From assembly GCF_954871325.1 (NCBI RefSeq), contig NC_088779.1, positions 6,822,846-6,886,845 of the forward strand: a DNA stretch of 64,000 nucleotides, read 5' to 3'. The DNA is from Gordionus sp. m RMFG-2023 (taxonomy: Eukaryota > Nematomorpha > Gordioida > Chordodea > Parachordodidae). Positions within the stretch are counted from its first letter, which is position 1. Each line of letters starts with the position of its first letter. Made by a program: the position numbers and the translations under genes. Of this stretch, positions 34,601-46,600 are shown piece by piece. The notes below the pieces were generated by a model. It was not told the DNA's origin, made no database searches, and saw only the letters and a program-made list of their open reading frames with translations.

Positions 34601-37600
34601 TGATTTATATATAAATAAATGAATAAAAATATTACGAATATTGGATAAGCCTATAATAAAGTAATCGTAACATGAAGACAACATTTTATTATAAATGTTT
34701 AATATATAATTTAGTATAAGCTAAATTATTTAAAGTTGACCTCTACAGCTATCTCTCATTATTGTAGATTTGTAGAATGGAAGAAAAATAGATAATTTTG
34801 AAATTGAAACATGTATAAAAATTAATCGATAATATTAACACAATTGATGGTTATTGCGCATGTCAGGAAAAGATATTAAAAAATATCCTCTCCTCAACAT
34901 TCTTAACTACATCTGATTGTTTAAACATGTAAAGCGGCTACGATATTGTCTTGGAAAATAAAAATGGAAAAAATAGAATATATGACTTAAAATGTCTCTA
35001 AAGACTTGAAAGAAAGTTATAGTTAATCAAATTTTTGCGCCAACTATTGGACACTATAAGCAATTAAATTAAGACAGGTTTAAGAAATCGATTCCACAAA
35101 ACTAACTCGTAATAAAGCATCTAATAATAAATATGTGGAAATTTGCGATTAGAAAATTCGAAGAGATTATCAGTGGAAGTTTTACGGAGATGATTTTGAA
35201 ATGGATCATCTGATTCTCAAATGAAAAATATCTAGGAAATTTGCAATCATTTTTTTTTAGTTGAGGCCATATCCGCAAATAATCAAATAATTTAAATATA
35301 AAAATAAAGACATGTCCCAAAGCATAATTCTAGAAAATTTTATAAATTCAAAAATTTAACATACGAAAATTTTAAAAATTTGGGATTAAAAATTTTTTTG
35401 AAATTATTTTGGACACAACCAGAAGTAGTAAGCTATTTAAATATAAAAAGAACGAACCATGAAAGAAAATTGTCATTTTAATTTGAGCATGTTTTATATC
35501 AATTATTGGTTTTTTTTTGATATCTCATTTATTAACCATTATTTTTTTGCGCCTAGCTGGTTTTTTAAAATATATATATATATATATTAATTCTAAAATT
35601 GGCCAATTATCTTTTTTTAAAAAATATTTTTATTTTACTTTTGGATAATATGTAATATTGCTGAGAAAATATATCAATTATTTTTTTTTAGTATTATAAG
35701 TTCTCTTTTAGTGGTGCAAAATCGACTCAAGTCGACTTTAAAACAGCCGAGCCGATAAACAGCTTAGCCGAGACGAAAAAGTCGTTTTCGCCTTAGAACT
35801 CGAGCCGAAAAAATCCGCTTAAGATTGGTATGAAGGGTGTCATGTCATTAATTATTTTGAGGAACAATATACGCTTAAACATTCTATATTTATATTTAGA
35901 GATGTATTTTATCTAATAGGTTTCCATATTTTAGATAAAAGAATACATATGATAATGGTATAATTAAGTGTGAAAGGTGACAATATCATAATAATTTTTT
36001 AAAATGTAAATAATGAAATTGGATATATGTATTTTGGTTTAAATAAGCTTTTATAGTAGGCTTGGGTATTAGCCGTTTTTTTATTGTTTGTCATTTGTTA
36101 CCTTACAATTTTTAAAACACCCACCGAAAAAAAAAGATTAACAGGGAAAGACAAATTAAGAATAGCCTAGAACTTGCTACATCCTTCGAAAACAACAGAA
36201 CATACTCAAAAATCCTTTTTTCGGGAAGCGGTGTCTTGCGCTCCAATACCCCTCGCCTATCCCAACCTTTACAAAGCTCGCGAACTTCTTCGAAAGATAC
36301 CATAAAATCGCGATTCTCGAAGTTTTTATCTCATATTAGAAATTTTTTTAAAAAATGTTTAAATCGATATATATTTATAACGTTAATAAATAGAATTTTG
36401 TTCGCGGCTGTTCTTGCAAAATTTGCGTACTTTACCTTTTCCTAATTGATGATATGAAAATATTAAACAAAAATAAAAAATTATTTATTGGGAAGGTGTT
36501 ATTAACCCATTACTGGTTAACGTTGCATAAAACACCACCTCCTATATATCATTTTTAAACATAGTATTTTTTATTTTAAAAAATAATAAAAAAGGTTTTT
36601 ATATAGTTAAAACATTGTACCTCAAAACTGGAAAAGAAAAATATGAAAAATTTTTTTTTTATGTCCCTAAGAAGCCCTCAAACATGGCGAATTTATGAGG
36701 TCTAAAATGCAAAGTCTACTAAGTGATCTCACGAGCATATTATGAAATTATTTTGATGAAAACTAGTGTATATATTTTTTTTATAGATATATCAATATTT
36801 ATCAATCATTTTTGAAATTTTAAATAATTAAAATTTTAATTGATAACCATATAAAGTTGACTGGTGCATATATGCACCGTTAACCATCTACCAGTATAAA
36901 TTATTTTAAAAAATTCAAACAAATCAAATTTAACATAATGAATTATAATTTTTTATATTATACTTAAAACTGTTACCATTACTAAGGATGAGGGGGGGGG
37001 GGAGTTGGCTCGAGCTCCCTGAAAGTTTTGAAAAAAAATTTTATACCCAAAAAAGGTCTTGAAAATATTTTTGAACCCCCCGAATCGAATAATATATTTC
37101 TTTTATAATTTTTTATCTCAACCTAATTATATGAAATTCGCAAATATTCGGTTCATAAATATTCGAAAATCAAAATTATTCGTAAAAATTTTAAATTATT
37201 TGTACCCTCTTCCTTGCTGAACATTTTTTTTTCTTATGCACCTGTTTTGTCAATTCAATCAAAATTATCAAAATAATAGATGACTAATTAAAAAATCAAG
37301 ATTCTATAAAATAAATATTTAATTAAAATTTTTAAGAATCGTTTCTAAAATGACTTAACAAATGACAGAGTTTTACCTTGATACTGCTGGTGAATTGGAG
37401 ATTCATAATTCAATTGATGACGACATTCCAGAACCATCTGCTACAAGAAGCTATTCTGTAATTTCTCGCCATTTAAAATGGAGAAAACAGATACGTTATA
37501 TTAATTTCTTTCAATGGGGAAAATGAAGATATAATAAAACTTGAAGACAATTTGCATGGTAAAAATCTATCAGATATATTTTTTAATTTTCGGCGAAGAC

Positions 37601-40600
37601 TTATATTCCCTAATTGTAGATCAAAGTAATATTTATGCAAAACAAATGAATAGGTCTATTAATGTATAACTATCCCAGATATTAAGAGTTATACCTTACA
37701 AAACCAAATTATCATAAAATATATTTTGATAATTTCTATACATCAATTAAACTTTTGCCATACTTAAAACAAATGGGATATTTTACAACTGGAACTGTGA
37801 GGGATAATAGATTGGAGCATTGCCCAGTTAAATCTATAAATGCTGTAGAAAAAAAAGAAAGAGGATATTATGATAATAGGTTCGAAAAATTAAACGAAAT
37901 ATTTATAGTTCGTTGGAATTATAATACGGTTGTGACGAGTTATTCTAAGAAATTATCTTCTAAAATAAAAATTCCTCAACCAAATATGATCACTGCTTAT
38001 AACAAACACATAGGTGGAGTTGATCTGTGTGATAATCCCATATCTACTATAGAATAAAAAGAGGGAAAAAAGGGCGGAGGCCAATATCAATTTTATCGAT
38101 ATGTAGCTTTGGTAAATTCGTGGGAAATTTGGAAATTCATGAATCGAGATGAGAAGAAGAGATTGCTTGCATTTAGGCGAGAAGTTACTACTTCCTTTGA
38201 ACACCAATAAAAATTGAAAAAATTTAATTACAGGTCACGCAAGCCAGTTTGCATAACAGAGCGAAACCCCTACTGATTCATCTGGATATTATTTATCCAA
38301 AATCTATAGATGTAAAAGACGTAGATGCAGATATTGCCATACGCACTCAAAATATATGTGCTAAACATGTCAAATCACACTTCATACTAAATGTTTCAAG
38401 GATTTTCATAATATATAAACATTTTCTCGTTTTTATTATAAATTACAAAAAAAAGAATAAAGATTTCTATTGTTTTTTGATCTTATAGTATTAAATTTTT
38501 ATCTTTTTTAACCTCTTAATGGTAACGGTGCAGATATGCACCAGGCTAGATTTTCTATTTAGGATTATTTTTTTCGGCTGATTTTTTTAGAATATCATAT
38601 TTGAGCATTAATCAATATAATTTGAAAAAATTGGGCATTTTTATCCACTAGAAAAATCTTGACCATTAATGGTTTTGAGATTATACTTAAAAATCTAGAA
38701 CACTTTTGAAATTATACTTGAAAATCTTTTATTTTTCAAAAACTAAAATCTAACAATCAATCAATAAAAAAAATATATTAATACATTAAAAAAAATCAAT
38801 ATTATTTTCTTTTAAATTAATAACAATAATAATAATATACATATACCTAGAACACCTCCCTTATTTTTAAGAGGCGTTCTCAGGTTACTAACCATATATA
38901 TAAAAAAAATATTACATTTTATAATATATATTGCTCCTCTTTATTCATTAACTTCATTTATACCCATCTCTGCGAATTCTTGTTGCACTTCTTCAGCTAC
39001 GTTCATTTTAGTAGAAAAATTGACAGGTCTTTTCCTTTGCAATGCTGGTTTTTTCATGAGTGTCTTACGCACTCCAAAATTTTTCTGATTCATGAGTACT
39101 TGCTTAGGCAGGATTACATTAGAACGATCCAGAATTGTGTTAGCACGAGCAAAATTCGAATCATTGACTTTATTTTGGTTATTATCATTATTATTGATAA
39201 CATAAGTATTGCTGGGACAGTTAGCTGCTTTGTGTCCTTCTGTTCCACAGGCAAAACAAGTCAAACGGAACATAGGTCTGTTGAACAATTGCTGAACACT
39301 CATCCTTGATCTATGAAAGGATGGTTGCACATTTATCGTTGGATAACCAAAATAAAGTCAATGATTCGAATTTTGCTCGTGCTAACACAATTCTGGATCG
39401 TTCTAATGTAATCCTGCCTAAGCAAGTACTCATGAATCAGAAAAATTTTGGAGTGCGTAAGACACTCATGAAAAAACCAGCATTGCAAAGAAAAAGACCT
39501 GTCAATTTTTCTCCTAAAATGAACGTAGCTGAAGAAGTGCAACAAGAATTCTCAGAGATGGGTATAAATGTAGTTAATGAATAAAGAGGAGCAATATGTA
39601 TTATAAAATGTAATATTTTTTTTATATATATGTTTAGTAACCTGAGAACGCCTCTTAAAAATAAGGGAGGTGTTCTAGGTATATGTATATTATTATTATT
39701 GTTATTAATTTAAAAGAAAATAATATTGATTTTTTTTTTAATGTATTAATATATTTTTTTTATTGATTGATTGTTAGATTTTAGTTTTTGAAAAATAAAA
39801 GATTTTTAAGTATAATCTCAAAAGTGTTCTAGATTTTTAAGTATAATCTCAAAAAATGGGTTAAGGAGGGATCATCTCCTCGGATCTTTGCTTTTAGAAG
39901 GTTAGCCCTAAGTGGATCTTAGCTTCATAAGCTTGAATTATAGGATTAAGGGATTTGTAGATGTGCCACGTGTTTGTAAAAAATTTTAAAGAAAAATTTC
40001 ACTAATTCGCCATTTTAAATAACGCGTATAATTTTATTTTACTACTCTAGGAACGGAGAAGATTATAGAGGTGAACTGACGGATATTAATTATCAAATCA
40101 TTGAATGGGCCCTCAAGTATCATTTAGTGAAAATTATAATGAACTTTTTTTTTACAGAATATAGATTTTTTAATCCTTGCAATGATTTCAAAACCATTCA
40201 AAATGTTCTATAGGCATACTATTAAGATTTTTTTAAAAGAATTTTATAACCTCGCAATCTTTTAAATCCATTCTAAAGAGTAATAATGTCCTACCACAAA
40301 AGAAAGAAAGAAAAAGAATAATAGCCGAATATATTAAATTTTAATACTAAACATGAATGAATTGAGTGTAGATTGTTGGTAATTTTTTTAATTTATGAAA
40401 TTTTTATATTAACTTAATATGTTATATTAATATATTTTTAACTGGTTATTTGATTGTTGTTATCAAAAAAGATCCGATAGTATTCCTATATTGGGAACCT
40501 TGGCAGAAACTCCGTCTGGGAAACTCGTGTTAACCCAATCCGATACCGTGCTCGATAGGATGAGTTTACATTTTCAACCCCTCAAAATTTTATTGTTGAA

Positions 40601-43600
40601 TAGCACTGGGGGTTTAGTCGATGCCAGTCAAGATAAAAATTCTAGTAATAATCAGGTATATTTTTTCTTTCTAATCTATCATGTATATTATTATTTTTTA
40701 AATGAAGCAAAATGTATATTTTATAAAGCGACTTTATGTAATATAAAGCTTTCTGAGATTTATTTATTACCCTCTCTATCTTTATCCCACATTAATTGAA
40801 TTCGATTCGAGAAAATATAATAAAGAAATTGTAGTTACTTAGATAGACATATAACCCTAATGGCATAGAAAATGACTGTTCAATTTTTCAAAAGTGTACA
40901 AGGGCATGGTAAAGCATGAGCAAAAAAAGATATATTTTTGGAAATATCATCGAATTATCTCTCAGTATACTCAATAATAAATTTTTCCCAATAAGGGATA
41001 TAAATGTTTAGATGGCAACTTATGATATTCATAAAAATAATAATTTAGTAAATAAAATTGAATAAATAAGGGGATTGGCACTCATTACGTTCTCCGATGG
41101 AAAATCTGTGGAATTATGATCATGCAAAGGTAGATATTTGAAAATGAATATCAATAATAGCAGAAGATATATAAATATAGTTGCCAGATACTCATCAACA
41201 CTTAATTAACGAACCGGGACTCTCTTAATCCTAATTTTCTATAACATTGGCTTCGTTACTTTGAGAAATAGCTTTTCAGGGTAGCAATTGTGTTTTTATT
41301 ATTGTATATTTTTTTTAAAATGTTTATTTTTGAAAAAATTTAGAAATAGCGAAAATATCATTAATTTCTGGTCATTTCTTACGAAATAATATTATTATCC
41401 AAGTTTTACTATAATATTTTTTTTTTTAAAAAAAGGGTAGAAAGAAATTTTTATATCGTCTTATCATGCATTTTGTCACGAACTCTCATTGTTGTATTTT
41501 GCGAAATTTTCATTTGATCAAATACTTATTTTGCATCGGGTATTTGTCGTTTTTGTTATTTTTTTTCTAAGCTTGATTTCATATTACATTTCTTGGTAAC
41601 TGTTTTTGAACAATGTTGGCTGTTATTGGTGGTTTTCATTTTTCTAGTTAAGGTCTAGATCATATAACATGCAGAAGGAAATTTCTATTACATTAAATAC
41701 GATGATGAGAGATAATTATATTACATGACGACAAAAAATAAGTTCTAAAATCTCAAATCCTCAACATCCAATTATATTACATAGAAAAGAAAGAAAAAGG
41801 TATAAAGAATTCGAAGATCATGATGATTAAATTTACATTTTACACATTTTTATTGATTGATTCGATTCATATTATTTATTAGTCATTTTAAGGTTTCCTT
41901 AAAAATAAAAATATAATCCTACAGGTAGTGATTCCCCAAATCAATTTGCCTTCCGACTTAGAATCAACTCTCAATTTATCGAACCTAGACGATATAACTC
42001 GCAAAAGGGTAAATTAATTCCATAAAAAAAAGACTTCTTTGATCTTAAATTATTATTTTTTTCCCCACTCTTTTCTCTTCCACTAATTTTTTTTATTAAT
42101 TATCAGCTCGAGACGAGGGGAAGGGATTGGGAATTAGTATCTTAACCACAGCTTATATCTTCTTATAATTAAACCCTAATCTTGAATAAGTGTTTCGGAT
42201 AATTTATATAACCCGAGTTCTTGGTTTGATCTGATCCTTCTTTCCGTGGAAGAAATGAATGGGACACCCTGATCAAACCAACACTCAATCTAAAATTATG
42301 TTCTACCCCCGTCCATTGACATTAGTGAAAATTCAAATTTACTTATTTAATTAATTAATTAATTTTTTATTTAATAAAAATGTATTAAATTTAATGATTT
42401 TTTATAAATTGGACAATTATTTATTACTTAATTTAAAAAAAAAATTAATTATAAAGAATTTATATGTATTCAAAAAAAAATTATTCTATATCTTGAAAAT
42501 CTCTGTCCGCTACTCTAAGATTACTATAATGATTCGCACTTGTGATGTAATATAATATATCCATCAACTTTTTTTCCAAATTACTTGTTTTTAAAAAAAT
42601 TAAGAAGTCTAACTATTGTATTCACATATTTTTATATTATTTTTATATGTAAATAGTTTCTTTAAACAGATGTATTAACTTGGAAAGAGCTATTTTGATT
42701 ATTATTATCATTATTATACTGGGAAAATAAATTGTTAAAATATCATTTTATTGATTATTGTAAAATTGATGTTCGCTTTCTTTCTCTCCTCTTCTTTTCT
42801 CAAGAATATAGTTAAAAGTTAATTATAGATTATCGTCATCATTGGCGATACTCTAAAATTGAAATAAAGTATTTTATATTTTTAAATATTAAAATTAAGT
42901 AAAGTTTCTATAATTATTTCTGGAGAATTCATATTAATATGAAGCGCTGTTTATTTTTTATAGTCGTTGATGAAAAAACAACGAAGATAACTTGCTCTTT
43001 AAACAATATCCCTTTGCGAGAGTAAGATATAATAGAGACCAGCTATAGTCAAGGAGTAAATAAGGATAACAAATATATTAAAAAAAAATATTTTAAAATG
43101 TACACTTCCACAATATTTTTATTCTCTCCCCTTCCCCCCTTCTAAATTATAGATAATAAACATTAACAAAATGCTAGGTCATTTGTCGCCTCAATCGTCC
43201 GTCGTTATAACATCCGCGGATCAAGTTCTCAAAGAATTGTTTACTCATAGAGGTTAAAATGTTTACTTTTTATGTATGTGAAAATGGATAAAGTTAATCA
43301 ACTAAAAAAAATAAGGAAGAGAAAAACCGTCATTGAATGAGTATCAGATTTTGGAATCATGATCCATTGAACTGAATCAAATATGGGAAAAACTGAATCC
43401 CTTTTTTAAAATTTTCAGTTGCCGAATAATATTAACACTAATTAGACCACTGCGCCGCCTGCTCACATCGCTGCCGCCGGCAATTTTCGCCGCCGATTGA
43501 GATGAGCTGTGCCGCCAGGCCCAATTCCCATTTTTTGGGTGGCAGCGTGGCATGTAAAATTTTTAAAATGCTATTATTTAATTATATTTATATATTAAAT

Positions 43601-46600
43601 TATTATTATTTAAAATTGAATATTGAAATTAATAAAATATAATTAAAATGTGAATTGTATTGGCATATAATAAGATACATCATCATTGATAATCATTCAT
43701 GTACATTCTATTTTATATTTCAATTACATAAACATAGTACATATTATATCTTTATTTTAATGGACCTACACTTTTTAAACCATTCTATAATATACAATGA
43801 AATTAACTTTAATGATCTTTCAATAATAAATGAGATCTAGTTGACGAACTTTCTGTATTAAATGCATTCGGAGAGTCTGTAAAATTACTTCCTGCCAAAA
43901 GAGACCAACAATTAATTTAGGTTTATTATTTCGCAGCGAAATAAAATTAAATATACAAATCAACGAATCTGATAGATCAGATATCATTTGTCTAAAAGAA
44001 AATATGCACAAAAGCTTGACCATAGGGATTTTCAATTACAGAACTGCAAGTGTTTATTTTCTATACTAATTTTCTATTTTTTAATATATTTATTAATATT
44101 AGATATTTGCGATACTACATAATCCGAATTTCGCAATCTTAAAATTCTTTCAGAATATTTAAATTTGAATTCTATAATTTTTAATTAGATATTTAAAACT
44201 TATAGAGCATGAAATGCAGAGAGTGAGAGTTAGATTGAAGAATGGGCAAATAGCCAATACATATATAGCGAAAATAGCTCGTAAACACCTTCCAATCAAC
44301 GATAATAATTTTACTAGTAATCTAGAATAAGAATGTCATATTCTCCTTGACCTCTTTACTTTTTACCAGAATAGGATGTACTAACCTTTTGGGGAAAAAC
44401 AACTGAAACACTTGCTAATTTATGAAAGTACTTTTTATACCTGCAACTAGTACACTTAACGAAAGTATCTTTCCCATGTCTGGATAATACTTAAAATAAT
44501 CTCCATATGCCACACCAATCTTGACAAAATAATATTTATTAACGAGAAATATAATTTGACTAAACTATTTCTAGTTTATTTATAATCTCTTTCTTTATAT
44601 TTTGTTTGCATTCCAAATTTATACATCATTGTTTTAATGAAAATCGATGAATATTACAACTAAGTAGGACTGTGCCGATCCACAAATTTTTCAACAAAAC
44701 GATCCGATTCGATACTTTCCGATATTACTAAAAAGTTAATCTGATCCCGATCCGATATTTATATTGATTTTTTACCATCTATATTTGTATTTAATACAAC
44801 AAAATTATCAATATTTTCTATTTTAAAAAAAATCCAACTAACTTTCACGAATGATTAAGTGTATTTTATTTTTATTCTCCAAAAGTTAATAATTTCATTT
44901 AAAATATTTGTATTGTTTATAAGGGTTAATATACAGTTTTTAAACAACTCCGTTTAGCCGATTTTTAAAAAGGGTTAAATCAAAATTTTATCAAAATAAT
45001 ATTACCTAGGCCTCGAAATTTCACTAATAGAAGTTCAAACCTTTCTGCCATCTGTGAGCAAAATCAATAAGCTTGAATTATTTACTTTTGGCCAAATTCT
45101 TAAGTTTAACGTTTTTAAAAATTGGCTTAATCTAACCGTTTAACAACACTAGCTGAATATGACAATTTAGATATTTTATCCTTTTCTTGCTGCAGATAAT
45201 GTAACTAAAAATAGTGTAAATATTAAACTAATTTTTTTAAACATTTCAACAAATAAATTGTATTTTAGCTCCATTTATTAATATTTTATTATGAAATTAT
45301 TTATAATATAAAAACAAAATTATATGATTATATATACAATCTTAAAATAACCAAAAACATATTTTTTGAAAACGCCAAATATCGGTATTGATCCGAACTT
45401 ATATTTAATATACACAACCCTGCAACTAAGTGTGCCCAAATAAATTATAAAAATATGGAATGCATTTAATTACAAATTAAATTCATTTTTAAAATAAGTA
45501 GCGCCGCCGTCGCTAATTTATTAGGAGGCGACTAATTGAGGCGCCGCCGCTTCCGATTGATACCTCGGCGCACAGGTCTAACACTAGCATAGAACATATA
45601 ATGAAGTCAGCTGTAGTAGGCCCCATTTGAAAAGCATTTTCGTTTATATACCTTTCAATGGCGGACTTATATATGTGGAACTTTTTAATGAATGAATGAA
45701 TCGTCATAGGCTAATTAAGATGGCATCGTTCCAAATTCTGTAAAAAGGAATCCAATATACGATAGAGATGAAAATATATAATAAACTTTTTATTTCTTGT
45801 ATTTAGGTTCGGGAACACTCTTCAAGCACATAGACACCTTTATCCAGACTAACAATCTCAGAGACATAGATAAAAACAGATTGGTCAATCTAATTAACAC
45901 GTAATTTTTTTCACTATTTTTTAAAAAAAACTTTCTGCTTTTTTGCGCGATGTTCTTTGCAATAAATGCATTTTCCGGTGAGTAGTGTTGTTAAATGACT
46001 CGATATGGTCCAATTTTTAAAAACTACTGACTCAATATTTTAGCCTGAAAAATATTGTCTGAGCCTCGAAATTTGGCTAATAGACGTTGAAAACATTTTG
46101 CCATATATGGACAAAATCTTCAGGCTTGCTTAATATTTTTCTGGATAAGATTTTGAGTTAACCTTTTTTAAAAATTGCTCAAATCAAGCCGTTTAATACT
46201 ACTGTTCGTGAGTGAATAAATGAATATCGTAATAAATCGGTATCGTATCTTATTACGCTTTCTTTTTGTCTCACAAATATTGACAATTATATGATTCACC
46301 TTTTCCGATGTTTATAGAAACCTTTCATTCTCTTCTTTAAAAAAATGAAATTGAATTTCTGATTTTCCAATTTATTTTTAAAAACTTTCAATTTCCTTCA
46401 CTTAATATAAGTGAATTTGAATTTCTGTTTTCCCATGTTTAGTCTTGCAACATAGATTTAATAAACGCACAGGGACTGGGACATTATTTTTTTATATATA
46501 CGAGGTGGAGAGGCCCATAAAAATTGTTGTTCCCTGGTTTCTCATGTATATATTTATTTCAATTTGTAGGTATGATCATTTTTTCTTGATGTTTCCAAAA

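Larger units (their letters stand above)
29966..36160 (+). other. NAGS intron 3
   Basis: 6.2 kb. Holds the GGCCCGG-type hAT at 32040-34026. Elsewhere it has GC-richer repeat text at about 31110-31560 (motifs such as GATCGGGGGTCCGGGATGG) and at 35710-35830 (ACTCAAGTCGACTTT, AGCCGAGCCGATAAACAGC), probably ends of other non-autonomous elements; I could not find their partners. No exon remains unaccounted for. Confidence 0.45.
36322..40050 (+). other. NAGS intron 4
   Basis: 3.7 kb, almost filled by piggyBac-derived and foldback sequence. A TTAA followed by CCCATT at 36502 and AATGGG followed by TTAA at 39855-39864 could be the two ends of one piggyBac-type insertion containing everything between them, but the shared inverted end is only six bases. 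A 12-G run lies at 36992. Confidence 0.4.
43443..45580 (+). mobile_element. hAT element (GCGCCGCC ends) in NAGS intron 8, with a second hAT inside
   Basis: Ends TAGACCACTGCGCCGCC and, inward from the right, TAGACCTGTGCGCCGAGG. Flanks ACACTAAT (43435-43442) and ACACTAGC (45581-45588) match at 6 of 8 positions, as an aged target duplication. Near 43770 the frame MDLHFLNHSIIYNEIN is related to [15 protein letters not shown] at 57324-57560, so both come from one transposase gene. The rest of the coding part is decayed. The element contains the younger hAT at 44665-45422. Confidence 0.82.

Noticed and set aside
35565-35590. Regulatory or origin role for the TA run
   Set aside because: A simple dinucleotide run in AT-rich DNA; nothing else supports a function.
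36145-36160. Alternative start of NAGS exon 4 at AACAG/GGAAAG
   Set aside because: It keeps the frame only if exon 3 ends in phase 2, but the exon 3 donor at 29965 leaves phase 0. The acceptor at 36160 fits.
38980-39309. 109-codon plus-strand frame, and 39333-39545 on the minus strand
   Set aside because: Both are antisense to the zinc-knuckle fragment arms; they exist only because the arms are open on the other strand.
40117-40130. Longer NAGS exon 5 ending at CATTTA/GTGAAA
   Set aside because: Phase 0 there would break the reading of exon 6; ending at CTCAA/GTATCA gives EWALKSDSIPIL, matching the family.
45513-45707. 64-codon minus-strand frame
   Set aside because: Spans the right end of the hAT at 43443-45580 and its flank; no domain.
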